NCBI GenBank assembly: GCA_016716065.1
Contig: JADJXA010000001.1
Span: 248,001-312,000, forward strand
Source: Candidatus Leptovillus gracilis
GTDB lineage: Bacteria; Chloroflexota; Anaerolineae; Promineifilales; Promineifilaceae
DNA length: 64,000 nt
Direction: 5' to 3'
The notes beneath the pieces are model-generated. The model saw nothing but the letters and a program-made list of their open reading frames with translations. It made no database searches and was not told where the DNA came from. This document shows positions 26,603 to 34,586 of this stretch, piece by piece. The first letter of the stretch is position 1. Every line of letters starts with the position of its first letter. Both the position numbers and the translations under genes were made by a program.

Positions 26603-27880
26603 GTGACCATGACGACCATGACCGAACAAGGTGTCAAGATTCTATATATTGAGGATGACCACGCCAGCCGCCGTCTGGTGGAACGGGTGCTGACCAGCCG
26701 CGGCTATAAAGTCCTGGTAGCCACCGAAGGGCTGGAGGGCATTAACCTGGCGCGGGAGCAAAGCCCGCAGCTGATTCTCATGGACATCAATTTGCCGAAT
26801 ATGGACGGCCGTGAGATTACCACCCGTCTGCGCAGCCTGCCCAACTTCGCCGAAGTGCCCATTGTCGCCCTGACGGCCAACATCAGCGCCGGCAGCCGGG
26901 AATTGGCCCTGGCGGCCGGCTGTACCGGTTTTATGACCAAACCGATAGATGTGGCCACCTTTCCCACCGACGTCGAGCGCTTTTTGCAGGGCAAACAAGA
27001 CACCCTGAGCATTGCCGAACGCAATGAACATTTGGAAAAACATGCGCAAAATCTGGTGGAAAGTCTGGAAAAAAAGGTGCGCGAACTGCGCGCCGCCAAC
27101 AAACGCCTGATGGAGTTGGACAGCCTGAAAAGCGATTTTATCGTGCTGGTATCGCATGAGTTACGCACGCCGCTGACTCTGGTGAGCGGCTACTCCCATT
27201 TACTGGCCGAACAGGTGGCTAACAAAAACGACCTGGTCCCGGCGCAGACCGTCGCCGGCATTGCCGAGGGCCTGAAATCTGGCGTGGCCCGTATGCAAGA
27301 CGTGATCAACGAGATTATCAGCGTGGTGCGGATTTCGTCGGGCACGTTGGACCTTTCTTTAGGCCCGGTACGCTTGAGCAAGGTGATGAACGACATGCAG
27401 CGCACCTATGGCGATATTTGCCGTAAGCGCAACCTGACATTGAACGTCGCCGATTTTGGCGCGCTGCCGCTGATTCAGGGGGATGGGCGGCGGCTTCAGG
27501 CGGCTGTGGAACACGTGGTGGGCAACGCGGTGAAGTACACGCCTGATGGCGGGCAGATTGACATCACCGGTTATTATGTGCAGGACAAAGCGGTAGACAT
27601 TGTGGTCCACGACACAGGCATTGGCATTCCGCTGGAGGAGCAGCGGCATATTTTTGAGCAGTTTTATACATTGGGTTCCATCCAGCACCATTCGACCAGC
27701 AAATCCGCTTTTCAGGGGGGCGGCCTGGGTTTGGGCTTAGCCATTGCCAAAGGGATTGTGGAGGCGCACAACGGCCGTATCTGGGTAGAAAGCGATGGCC
27801 GCAGCCCAGACACCCTGCCCGGCAGCACCTTCCACATCTTGCTGCCGTTGTCGCCTTCAGATGAAGTGCCGGCTTTGTAG
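26603..27880 (+). CDS. Receiver-histidine kinase hybrid
   Basis: 425 residues. The receiver comes first (ILYIEDDHASRRL, phospho-Asp61 in LILMDINLPNMDG, LTANISA, FMTKPID). A coiled coil (about 135-170) leads into HisKA with the LVSHELRTPLTLVSGY motif and HATPase with NAVKYTPDGG, VHDTGIGIPLEEQ and GGLGLGLAIAKGIV, all intact. No membrane helix, so it is cytoplasmic and would respond to phosphotransfer from another kinase. It follows the threonine synthase-receiver gene by 12 bp. The start is GTG 26603 or ATG 26609/26618. It is the only kinase of the block with an undamaged ATP site. Confidence 0.9.
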   Translation: MTMTTMTEQGVKILYIEDDHASRRLVERVLTSRGYKVLVATEGLEGINLAREQSPQLILMDINLPNMDGREITTRLRSLPNFAEVPIVALTANISAGSRELALAAGCTGFMTKPIDVATFPTDVERFLQGKQDTLSIAERNEHLEKHAQNLVESLEKKVRELRAANKRLMELDSLKSDFIVLVSHELRTPLTLVSGYSHLLAEQVANKNDLVPAQTVAGIAEGLKSGVARMQDVINEIISVVRISSGTLDLSLGPVRLSKVMNDMQRTYGDICRKRNLTLNVADFGALPLIQGDGRRLQAAVEHVVGNAVKYTPDGGQIDITGYYVQDKAVDIVVHDTGIGIPLEEQRHIFEQFYTLGSIQHHSTSKSAFQGGGLGLGLAIAKGIVEAHNGRIWVESDGRSPDTLPGSTFHILLPLSPSDEVPAL

Positions 27881-27941
27881 GTAAGTTGACAACGGGCAGT
27901 GGGTAGTTGCTAGTGAATCGTTGTGAATTGCGCCGAATCGA

Positions 27942-28955
27942 ATGCCATCCCCACAGAACACGGCCCCACCTTCTGAAGTTGCAGTAGTAGAATCCAAAAC
28001 CACGCCGGAAAGTAAAGAGTTATTGGCTCGCCGTTGGCGCGAGGGGTTGTTTTGGGCGCTGTTATCGCCTGTTTTTTTAGGAACCATCCCCATTTTTGCC
28101 AAGCTGGCCTACGCCGCCGGGGCCAATGTGCTGACGGTGGTGGCCTTCCGCACGCTGTTTGCGGCGGTGGTGCTGTGGACGGCCGTTCTCCTGTTTGCCC
28201 GTCATTTCATCCGCAGTTCCACGCCGGGCATCCTCAGCAGCCTGTTGGCTGGCGGCGTCAATGGCATCGGCTCGCTCTTTTATTATGCCAGCCTCAGCCG
28301 CATAGACGCTTCCGTCGGCCAGCTGGTCAACATCAGCTACCTGATTTTTGTCACCATCTTGCTGCGGCTCATCGGCCACTCCATCTCGCGGCTCACTCTG
28401 CTGCGCACGGCGTTGGCCGTGTTTGCCATTTATTTGCTCACCATTGGCGGCCTCAGCCTGCCAGACTGGCTGGGCGCGGGCATGATGCTGGTGGCCGCCT
28501 TTACCTATGCGTTTCAGCTTGTCCTCAGCCAACGCATCATGTTCGATGTGCCCGCGCCGACGATGACCCTGTACGCCATCACCGCCATGGCCGGGGTGGT
28601 GACGCTGGCCTGGCTGTTGTTTCCCACGCCGTTAACGGCCGTGCCCGCCGCCGGTTGGGAAGCCATTTTTTTGATGGGCCTGGTAACGGCCGTCTCCCGG
28701 CTGACTCTCTTCCTGGGCGTCAAAAAACTGGGCAGTATGCAAACCGCCCTGCTGGGCGTGCTGGAAGTGGTGGTGAGTATCATCCTGGCGATTTTGTTTT
28801 TGGGCGAAACGTTAACGGCCGTGCAGTGGCTCGGCGCACTGGTATTGCTGACAAGCATTCTGCTCGTCCGCTACGAACGTGACATTCCCAAATTCATTGA
28901 TTGGTGGCAGATCATCTGGCGCTGGCGGCTGCCAAAACAAAGACGTGGGCCGTGA
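27942..28955 (+). CDS. DMT superfamily permease (EamA family)
   Basis: 337 residues with ten predicted helices in two EamA halves. The first starts at FWALLSPVFLGTIPIFAKLAYAAGAN; the second, after GLSLPDWLGAGMMLVAAFTYAFQLV, includes MQTALLGVLEVVVSIILAILFLGETL, the typical helix-9 signature. A ~35-residue hydrophilic N-terminus precedes the first helix. It probably exports or imports a small metabolite; the substrate cannot be told. It is separated from the kinase by 61 bp that include a weak heptamer array (27889-27915). Confidence 0.85.
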   Translation: MPSPQNTAPPSEVAVVESKTTPESKELLARRWREGLFWALLSPVFLGTIPIFAKLAYAAGANVLTVVAFRTLFAAVVLWTAVLLFARHFIRSSTPGILSSLLAGGVNGIGSLFYYASLSRIDASVGQLVNISYLIFVTILLRLIGHSISRLTLLRTALAVFAIYLLTIGGLSLPDWLGAGMMLVAAFTYAFQLVLSQRIMFDVPAPTMTLYAITAMAGVVTLAWLLFPTPLTAVPAAGWEAIFLMGLVTAVSRLTLFLGVKKLGSMQTALLGVLEVVVSIILAILFLGETLTAVQWLGALVLLTSILLVRYERDIPKFIDWWQIIWRWRLPKQRRGP

Positions 28956-29079
28956 GCGATTGGCGATTGAGCGCGTCAAATACGGTATAATGGGTATTAG
29001 ACAAACATTTAACCATACCAACATCCGACAGTACAGCGTCGGATGTTTCCGTGTTACGCACAGGACAGCACAAATTGAT

Positions 29080-30081
29080 ATGTTAACCGAACATCACACA
29101 GGACCCGACGCTTTTAGCGCATTGGCCGGAGAATGGGACGCTCTGGCCGGACAAAGCATGACCGATACCCCTTTCCAAACGCTGGCGTACCAGCAGGCAT
29201 GGTGGCAGCATTTGCCGCCGCCGGAAGCCACTCTGCATACCATCACCGCGCGCGCCGCCGACGGCCGTCTGGCGGCCATCGGTTGTTTTTTCATCCAGGA
29301 TGGCAGCCTGCATTTCAATGGCTGCGTCGAAGAGACTGATTACCTGGACCTCATCGTCCGCCCGGAAGAGGCGGCGGCGGCGTGGACGGCCGTGTTGAAC
29401 CACCTGCGCCAACCCGACTTCCCCGCCTGGCGCGTGGCGAAATTGTGCAACATCCCTGGCGCATCGCCCACACGGCAGATATTGCCGCAGTTGGCGGCGC
29501 AGCAGGGGCTAGACTGCCGCGAAGTTGTGGCCGAGGTGTGCCCCGTCATCCCCCTGCCGACGACATTCGACGCTTACCTGGAGATGTTAGACAGCAAACA
29601 GCGGCGCGAGGTGCAGCGCAAACTGCGCCGCGCCGCCGCGGCCGATGCCCAACTGGTTATCGTTGGCCCGGCGGACGACCTGACTCAGGCCGTAGACGAA
29701 TTTCTGGCTTTGCTGCAGCTGAGTACTTTTGCGAAGCGGGATTGGCTGCACGACGGCCGTCGCGCTGCCTTTCACGCTTTTGCGCAATCCGCCCTGGCGG
29801 CCGGCACGTTGCAGCTTATGTTCATCGCAGTGGAGGGCCAAAAAGCGGCCGCCCTGTTCAATTTTGATTACAAGGGGCGCATTTGGGTCTATAACTCCGG
29901 GCTGGACCCAGATGCCTTTGGCGGACTCAGCCTGGGCGTGGTGTTAACGGCCAAAGCGATAGAACACGCCATTGAAAACGGCCGTACCACCTTCGACTTC
30001 CTCCGTGGCAACGAAACATACAAATACCGCTTTGGCGCTCAAGACACGGAAATCTACCAGATCAAATTGCAGAAATTGTGA
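29080..30081 (+). CDS. BioF2-like/GNAT-fold acyltransferase (CelD/FemAB-like)
   Basis: 333 residues from ATG 29080; the frame stays open upstream to 28879, but that would overlap the permease. The N-terminal half has PFQTLAYQQAWWQHLPP and LHFNGCVEETDYLDLIV. The C-terminal half carries the BioF2-like acetyltransferase core (SKQRREVQRKLRRA, LSTFAKRDWLHDGRRAAFHAFAQSAL, ALFNFDYKGRIWVYNSGLDPDAFGGLSLGVVL, FDFLRGNETYKYRFGA). Such proteins occur in exopolysaccharide or peptidoglycan modification; the acyl acceptor is unknown. Its TGA stop is the first unit of a heptamer array. Confidence 0.8.
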   Translation: MLTEHHTGPDAFSALAGEWDALAGQSMTDTPFQTLAYQQAWWQHLPPPEATLHTITARAADGRLAAIGCFFIQDGSLHFNGCVEETDYLDLIVRPEEAAAAWTAVLNHLRQPDFPAWRVAKLCNIPGASPTRQILPQLAAQQGLDCREVVAEVCPVIPLPTTFDAYLEMLDSKQRREVQRKLRRAAAADAQLVIVGPADDLTQAVDEFLALLQLSTFAKRDWLHDGRRAAFHAFAQSALAAGTLQLMFIAVEGQKAAALFNFDYKGRIWVYNSGLDPDAFGGLSLGVVLTAKAIEHAIENGRTTFDFLRGNETYKYRFGAQDTEIYQIKLQKL

Positions 30082-30172
30082 ATGGTGAATTGTGAATCGT
30101 GAATCGTGAATTGTGAACGGAGCATTTCATTCATAATTCTCAATTAGCCATTCACAATTCACCATTCAAAAG
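30079..30172. repeat. Heptamer array with inverted second arm (GTGAATn units)
   Basis: GTGAAT followed by G, T, C, C, T in successive 7-bp units (30079-30119), then a spacer, then the complementary arm with CCATTCACAATTCACCATTC (about 30148-30168). The two arms can form a long imperfect hairpin just before the MshA-like gene. The first unit supplies the stop codon of the acyltransferase. Confidence 0.85.
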
Positions 30173-30182
30173 AGAATCTCTT

Positions 30183-31454
30183 TTGAACCACCCACAACCC
30201 ATTCATCGCGTTGCCATCCTTTCCGTCCACACCTGCCCACTGGCTATGTTGGGCGGCAAAAAAACCGGTGGCATGAATGTCTACGTGCGCGACTTCAGCC
30301 GCGAACTGGGCCGTCAGGGCATTCTGGTAGACGTCTTCACCCGCTCCCAGGATGACTGCCAGCCGATGATCAAGCATGATTTAGGCCATGGCGGGCGGGT
30401 CATCCACATTCCCGCCGGGCCAGAAAAACCCATCCCCGTCGCCGAAGTGAACGACTATCTGGACGAATTCACCAGCGGCATATTGGCCTTCGCTGCCCAA
30501 GAAGGCATCCACTACGACCTCATCCACAGCCATTACTGGCTCTCCGGCCTGGTGGCCGAAAAACTGCGCGACGCCTGGGGTGTACCCATCGTCCATATGT
30601 TCCACACCCTGGGCCAGATGAAAAACCGCGTTGCTCTGGACGATGCAGAGCGCGCCCCGCAGGAACGGCTGGACGGCGAACAACACGTCATCCAAATCGC
30701 CGATCGTCTCATTGCCGCCACGCCGGCCGAAGAAGCCCAGCTCAATTGGCTTTACAATGCCGATATGCGTAAAGTGCGCGTCATTTCCCCCGGCGTAGAC
30801 CTGCAGCGCTTCAACCCTATCCCCAAACAAATCGCTAAAAAACAGATCGGCATTCCGCCTAACGACAAAAACATCATCTTTGCCGGCCGCATCGAGCCGC
30901 TGAAAGGCATAGATACCCTGTTGTGTGCCATCGCCCTCATCCAAAAGCGTTACCCGGAAGCGGTGAAGGGTGTCTGCGTCGCCATCATTGGCGGCGACCC
31001 CTGGGCCGACACGCCAGATGTGGAAATGGCTCGCCTGCAAGAACTGCGCCGGGAATTAGGCATCACTGATTTGGTAACGTTTTTGGGGGCCAAAGACCAG
31101 GAGATTTTGCCCAACTATTACGCCGCCGCCGAAGTGGTCGTCATGCCTTCGCATTACGAGAGTTTTGGCATGGTGGCGTTGGAGGCGATGGCCATGGGCA
31201 CGCCGGTCATCGCTTCAGAAGTGGGCGGGCTGGCCTTTCTGATACGCGACAACGAAAACGGCTTCCACGTGCCCTCCCGCGACCCGGAGGCGCTGGCGGA
31301 ACGCATTTATTGCCTGCTGACGGACGAGGCATGCCGCAACCGGCTGGGGCGGCAGGCGCGTTACTATGCGCTGCAATATGATTGGGAGATTATCGTGGGG
31401 CGGATGCGGCGGGTGTATGAAGAGGTGGTGGGGGAAAGGGTGGCTGCCCGATGA
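30183..31454 (+). CDS. Glycosyltransferase family 4 (MshA/sucrose-phosphate synthase-like)
   Basis: 423 residues. N-terminal acceptor domain with GGKKTGGMNVYVRDFSRELG, the GGM-N-V loop of MshA-type and sucrose-synthase-type enzymes, then DLIHSHYWLSG. C-terminal donor domain with IIFAGRIEPLKGIDTLL, a Gly-rich loop, and ESFGMVALEAMAMGTPVIASEVGGL containing E-x7-E. It likely transfers a hexose or GlcNAc from a nucleotide sugar; a mycothiol role cannot be assumed. The start is TTG 30183, since no upstream ATG is in frame. It converges on serS with an 18-bp gap. Confidence 0.85.
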   Translation: MNHPQPIHRVAILSVHTCPLAMLGGKKTGGMNVYVRDFSRELGRQGILVDVFTRSQDDCQPMIKHDLGHGGRVIHIPAGPEKPIPVAEVNDYLDEFTSGILAFAAQEGIHYDLIHSHYWLSGLVAEKLRDAWGVPIVHMFHTLGQMKNRVALDDAERAPQERLDGEQHVIQIADRLIAATPAEEAQLNWLYNADMRKVRVISPGVDLQRFNPIPKQIAKKQIGIPPNDKNIIFAGRIEPLKGIDTLLCAIALIQKRYPEAVKGVCVAIIGGDPWADTPDVEMARLQELRRELGITDLVTFLGAKDQEILPNYYAAAEVVVMPSHYESFGMVALEAMAMGTPVIASEVGGLAFLIRDNENGFHVPSRDPEALAERIYCLLTDEACRNRLGRQARYYALQYDWEIIVGRMRRVYEEVVGERVAAR

Positions 31455-31472
31455 AACAGCCACCTTGTCCAC

Positions 31473-32840
31473 TTACCGAATTATGTCCAAACCGCCCATA
31501 TACGGCCGTAACACCTCCGGCACCACAATACTGCCATCCGCCTGCTGGTTGTTCTCCATGATGGCAATCATCACCCGCGGCAGGGCCAGGCCGCTGGCGT
31601 TCAGGGTATGGACAATGCGCGTCTTGCCGCCTTCGGCCGGCCGGTACTTTACATTTGCCCGCCGCGCCTGGAAATCGGTGCAGTTGCTGGCCGAACTCAC
31701 TTCCAGCCATTCGCCACAACCGGCCGCCCATACCTCAATGTCATACGTCTTCACCGAAGCGTAGCCAATATCGCCTGTCGCCAATTCCAAAACCCGGTAG
31801 GGAAAACCCAGCGCTTCGCAAATGTCAATCGCCTCCTGCTTCATCTCTTCCAGGGCGGCAAAACTGGTTTCCGGCGTGGTGAAACGGTACATCTCCACCT
31901 TGTCGAACTGGTGGCCGCGTTTGATGCCCCGCACGTCCTTGCCCGCGCTCATCTTCTCGCGGCGGAAGCAGGGCGTATAGGCGACATATTTGATGGGCAG
32001 TTGAGCCTCTTCCAAAATTTCATCGCGGTGGACGTTGGTCAGGGCAATTTCGGCCGTGCCCAGGAGCATAAAATCCTCTTCCGCGTCCCGGTAGATGTTG
32101 TCGTAGAACTTGGGCAGCTGGCCGGCCGTCTCAAAGTTAATCGCGCGCACGATGAACGGCGGGTAAATTTCGGTGTAACCGTGTTTCTGGACGTGCAGGT
32201 CCAGCATAAACTGGATAACGGCGTGTTGCAGCCGCGCGCCGGCGCCTTTCAGCAAATAGAAGCGGCTGCCGCTTAATTTTACGCCCCGTTCAAAGTCCAG
32301 AATGTTTAGCTGCGGACCTAAATCCCAATGTGGTTTGGGTTCAAAGTCAAATTGGGGGATGGGCGCGCCTTGCGCTTCGTGGACGACGTTGTGGCTTTCG
32401 TCTGGGCCAACCGGCGTGCTTTCATGGGGGAGGTTGGGGACCCAGAGCATATTTTTGCGCAGCGTTTCCTCAACTTCGCGCAGCTCTTCATCCAGTTGGG
32501 TGATGCGTTCGCCCAATTCACGCGGTTTTTCTTTGGCTTCATCGGCGTTGAACTGCATCGCCAGCACCTGTGTCCGCAGCGTTTCCAACGGCTGGCCCAC
32601 ATCCTGACCGGCTTCCGCCCGCTGCAAATCTGCCTCCAGCTTTTTGAGTGTGCCCATGACCCGGCCAATTTGCTTCGAGGCTTCGTTGACCTGGCGGCGC
32701 AGTTCTTCCACTTCTTGCAAAATCTCGCGGCGACGGCCGTCGCCGGCCAAAATCTCATCAATCGGCGATGTGTCATTGCGTTTAGCAATTTGCGCCTTCA
32801 CCCATTCAGGTTTTTCACGGATCACGTTGATGTCTAACAT
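31473..32840 (-). CDS. serS: Seryl-tRNA synthetase
   Basis: 455 residues. An N-terminal antiparallel coiled coil (about 30-105) binds the long variable arm of tRNA-Ser. The class II catalytic core follows: motif 1 around GARLQHAVIQFMLDLHVQKHGY, motif 2 YTPCFRREKMSAGKDVRGIKRGHQFDKVEMY, and motif 3 TLNASGLALPRVMIAIMENNQ. It charges tRNA-Ser (and tRNA-Sec where present). ATG 32840 is preceded by GGGAG about 6 bp upstream. The gene is led by a T-box element, so expression should respond to uncharged tRNA-Ser. Confidence 0.97.
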   Translation of the reverse strand: MLDINVIREKPEWVKAQIAKRNDTSPIDEILAGDGRRREILQEVEELRRQVNEASKQIGRVMGTLKKLEADLQRAEAGQDVGQPLETLRTQVLAMQFNADEAKEKPRELGERITQLDEELREVEETLRKNMLWVPNLPHESTPVGPDESHNVVHEAQGAPIPQFDFEPKPHWDLGPQLNILDFERGVKLSGSRFYLLKGAGARLQHAVIQFMLDLHVQKHGYTEIYPPFIVRAINFETAGQLPKFYDNIYRDAEEDFMLLGTAEIALTNVHRDEILEEAQLPIKYVAYTPCFRREKMSAGKDVRGIKRGHQFDKVEMYRFTTPETSFAALEEMKQEAIDICEALGFPYRVLELATGDIGYASVKTYDIEVWAAGCGEWLEVSSASNCTDFQARRANVKYRPAEGGKTRIVHTLNASGLALPRVMIAIMENNQQADGSIVVPEVLRPYMGGLDIIR

Positions 32841-32874
32841 AATTCTCCCGTCCTTTCATCTTGTGTCGAAATCC

Positions 32875-32894
32875 AATCGTCAATCGTCAATCGA
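32875..32894. repeat. Short heptamer array in the serS leader
   Basis: AATCGTC, AATCGTC, AATCGAA between the T-box terminator and the serS ribosome binding site. Confidence 0.7.
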
Positions 32895-32895
32895 A

Positions 32896-32933
32896 AATAA
32901 AAAAGTCCCCTCGCCATCTCAGGACGAAGGGAC
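32896..32933 (-). terminator. T-box regulated intrinsic terminator
   Basis: GTCCC (32905-32909) pairs with GGGAC (32929-32933), extended by TCG/CGA around one mismatch. On the reverse strand it is followed by TTTTTTATTTTC. The 5' arm overlaps the T-box antiterminator, as required for the switch. Confidence 0.85.
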
Positions 32934-32963
32934 TCGTGGTGCCACCTGAATTTATCAGTCTGT

Positions 32964-33038
32964 AGTGGACAGTTGGTAGTTGCTAGTGGACAGAGGTTAA
33001 GAAGGCCTACTGTTCACTCTATACTGCACACTGTTCAC
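32964..33038. repeat. Two-armed heptamer array inside the serS T-box leader
   Basis: AGTGGAC, AGTTGGT, AGTTGCT, AGTGGAC (32964-32991) faces ACTGTTC, ACTCTAT, ACTGCAC, ACTGTTC (33009-33036). AGTGGACAGT pairs with ACTGTTCACT with one G-U, so the arms would form their own stem in the leader RNA. Confidence 0.8.
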
Positions 33039-33263
33039 CGATGACTGAACTCTGATTCGCTGTAACGGGCGATCCCGGTTTACCTTAATCGCATGACTGC
33101 TTTCGGTAGACGGCTGAGGAGGGGATTTCTGGTGGTTGGATATTGGCTTGCAGCGGCCGCCAACTCTCTGGGTATCCGCACCGCCGTACTTGTCTCCATC
33201 ACGGCCGTTTCTCTATCTCAATTGTCCGGGCATTATAGCGAGGGGGGAAACGGCCGTCAACCC

Positions 33264-33791
33264 TCAGGCCAGCCGCTGCGCGCAAACCGAACGCATCCCA
33301 CAGCGCTGGCAGCGGTTCCAATCGTTGTGATCGCGGTCCACATCCCGGGCAAACAGCCCTTCGTGCATTTCGGCCAACAGGTCCAATAAATCTTCTTCCA
33401 GGTCAATCGTAAAATCTACGGCAAAGGCGCGGTCTTGATATTGAATGATGCCATGCGACGGCCGCTGCCCATAATTCACCGTCACCAACAGGCAGTAGGC
33501 CGCCAGCTGCAGCACATGCCCCTCGTGGGGGTCGGCCGGCGCGCGCCCCGATTTAACCTCCACCGGCACAATGCTGCCATCCCCCTGCTGCACCAGATAA
33601 TCCGGCTTACCGGCCAGTTTGTAGGCCGGGGCATACAGGGGTTGGGCATTGGGAAACCATGTCCCCGTATCGGCGTAGATAATCTCGCCTTCAGGCACGC
33701 CGCTCTTCTCCCGCCGGTCACGCGACCACAGCCACGCGCCGATGGTGAGCAAAAACAGAACAACGCCAAGAAGCAGACCTGTCGTTCCCAC
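33264..33791 (-). CDS. Cas4/RecB-like PD-(D/E)XK nuclease, C-terminal part of a split gene
   Basis: 175 residues. An N-terminal hydrophobic helix (TGLLLGVVLFLLTIGAWLW) is followed by the nuclease core: GKPDYLVQ (Asp), VPVEVKSGR (E-x-K) and the QLAAYCLLV helix with the Q-x3-Y motif. Near the C-terminus CQRCGMRSVC gives three of the four Fe-S cysteines of Cas4-type exonucleases. The fourth lies in the upstream small frame at 33805-34053. The start shown is GTG 33791. No cas genes or CRISPR repeats are in the window, so this is probably a solitary Cas4-like DNA-processing enzyme. Its membrane anchoring is unusual. Confidence 0.72.
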   Translation of the reverse strand: MGTTGLLLGVVLFLLTIGAWLWSRDRREKSGVPEGEIIYADTGTWFPNAQPLYAPAYKLAGKPDYLVQQGDGSIVPVEVKSGRAPADPHEGHVLQLAAYCLLVTVNYGQRPSHGIIQYQDRAFAVDFTIDLEEDLLDLLAEMHEGLFARDVDRDHNDWNRCQRCGMRSVCAQRLA

Positions 33792-33804
33792 GGCCGTATA
33801 GCCC

Positions 33805-34053
33805 CTATCCCTGGGTACTCATCAATATCTGGAAGGTCACGTAGGCCACCAGGACAAACAGCAGCCCATAGGCCAGGCGGCGAACCAAGATGGTGGTCAG
33901 CAGCGAACGGCCGTGCTGCTGATGATACGCCGTCCCCTGGCTCAGTTCCCGCACGTTTTCTGAGGCGTACCCCTGCGTTCGCTGCAACCACCAGGCCCGC
34001 CGACAGTAGACATAATTGCTAATTTCGCTTGCCCGAATCCATTTATCGCTCAT
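33805..34053 (-). CDS. Cas4-like nuclease, N-terminal part with membrane helix
   Basis: 82 residues. ASEISNYVYCRRAWWLQRTQG is the N-terminal Cas4 signature with the first Fe-S cysteine (Y-C-x-R-x-W), followed by GTAYHQQHGR and a hydrophobic helix (LAYGLLFVLVAYVTFQIL). It stops 13 bp before the next frame begins. Together the two frames give a complete Cas4-type protein interrupted by a two-helix membrane hairpin. The split may be a frameshift near 33795-33807 or a true two-gene arrangement. It is the first reverse-strand gene after the convergent ORF-free gap near 34060. Confidence 0.65.
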   Translation of the reverse strand: MSDKWIRASEISNYVYCRRAWWLQRTQGYASENVRELSQGTAYHQQHGRSLLTTILVRRLAYGLLFVLVAYVTFQILMSTQG

Positions 34054-34128
34054 ATGTTCTATTTTACGTCGAATAGGATAAACACGTCAAGCATCAGCGA
34101 GATTTATCAGGCAAGGCTCACAATGGAA

Positions 34129-34545
34129 TCAACGTTCGAAATAGGCGCGGGTGGGTACAAAAGTCAACAGCAGCAGGCCGATGAGGATAAACAATCCGCT
34201 GACGTCCCACAGGCCAAACAAGAGCATCGCCAACCCTAACCCGGTGAGGATGGGGGTTTCGCGCCAGGCTTGCCAGGGGCGCGTGCGCGGCACCGTGTAA
34301 CCGGCCGCTTCTAAACGGGCGCGAAGCTGCCCCAACGTTGGTTCCGTCAACGCGCTGTCGTCGGGGAAAACCAGCGTCGGCACGCTTTCGTAGCCATCGT
34401 TGATTTCTTGCAGGCGGATTCTGGCCGCCAGGTTTTGCCCGGCGTCCACATACTCATAGGGCGCGGCGGCGCGGTCTAACATGCCGCGTACCGGCCCGAC
34501 CGCCGGACACTTTTTTGTGCCGTAGAGGATAATTTTTTCAGGCAT
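34129..34545 (-). CDS. Glutaredoxin-like protein with C-terminal membrane helices
   Basis: 138 residues from ATG 34545 (a TTG at 34575 is in frame upstream). EKIILYGTKKCPAVGPVRGML is a glutaredoxin/mycoredoxin-like first strand and active-site loop with a single Cys (CPAV instead of CPYC). The cis-Pro region is ESVPTLVFPDDSALTEPT. Residues ~100-132 form two hydrophobic helices (ILTGLGLAMLLFGLW and LFILIGLLLLTFV) that anchor it to the membrane. A monothiol, membrane-bound thiol-disulfide protein is the best description; the partner is unknown. It begins 42 bp after the dapF-like gene. Confidence 0.75.
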   Translation of the reverse strand: MPEKIILYGTKKCPAVGPVRGMLDRAAAPYEYVDAGQNLAARIRLQEINDGYESVPTLVFPDDSALTEPTLGQLRARLEAAGYTVPRTRPWQAWRETPILTGLGLAMLLFGLWDVSGLFILIGLLLLTFVPTRAYFER

Positions 34546-34586
34546 AGGTGGTTGGATGTTTGGGTGGGCTGCCAACGAACCAATTC

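Larger units (their letters stand above)
32896..33095 (-). promoter_or_regulatory. T-box leader of serS
   Basis: On the reverse strand the antiterminator consensus reads AGGTGGCACCACGAGTCCC (from 32947 leftward), followed by a terminator stem GTCCC-CTCG/CGA-GGGAC (32905-32933 on the forward strand) and a run of U (32904 and lower). This is the T-box arrangement in which uncharged tRNA stabilises the antiterminator. The specifier codon and stem I should lie in 33040-33095 or beyond, where a CGGGATCGCCCG hairpin is visible, but I could not place the Ser specifier. Two opposite-facing heptamer arms (32964-32996 and 33009-33038) occupy the linker between stem I and the antiterminator. Confidence 0.85.
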
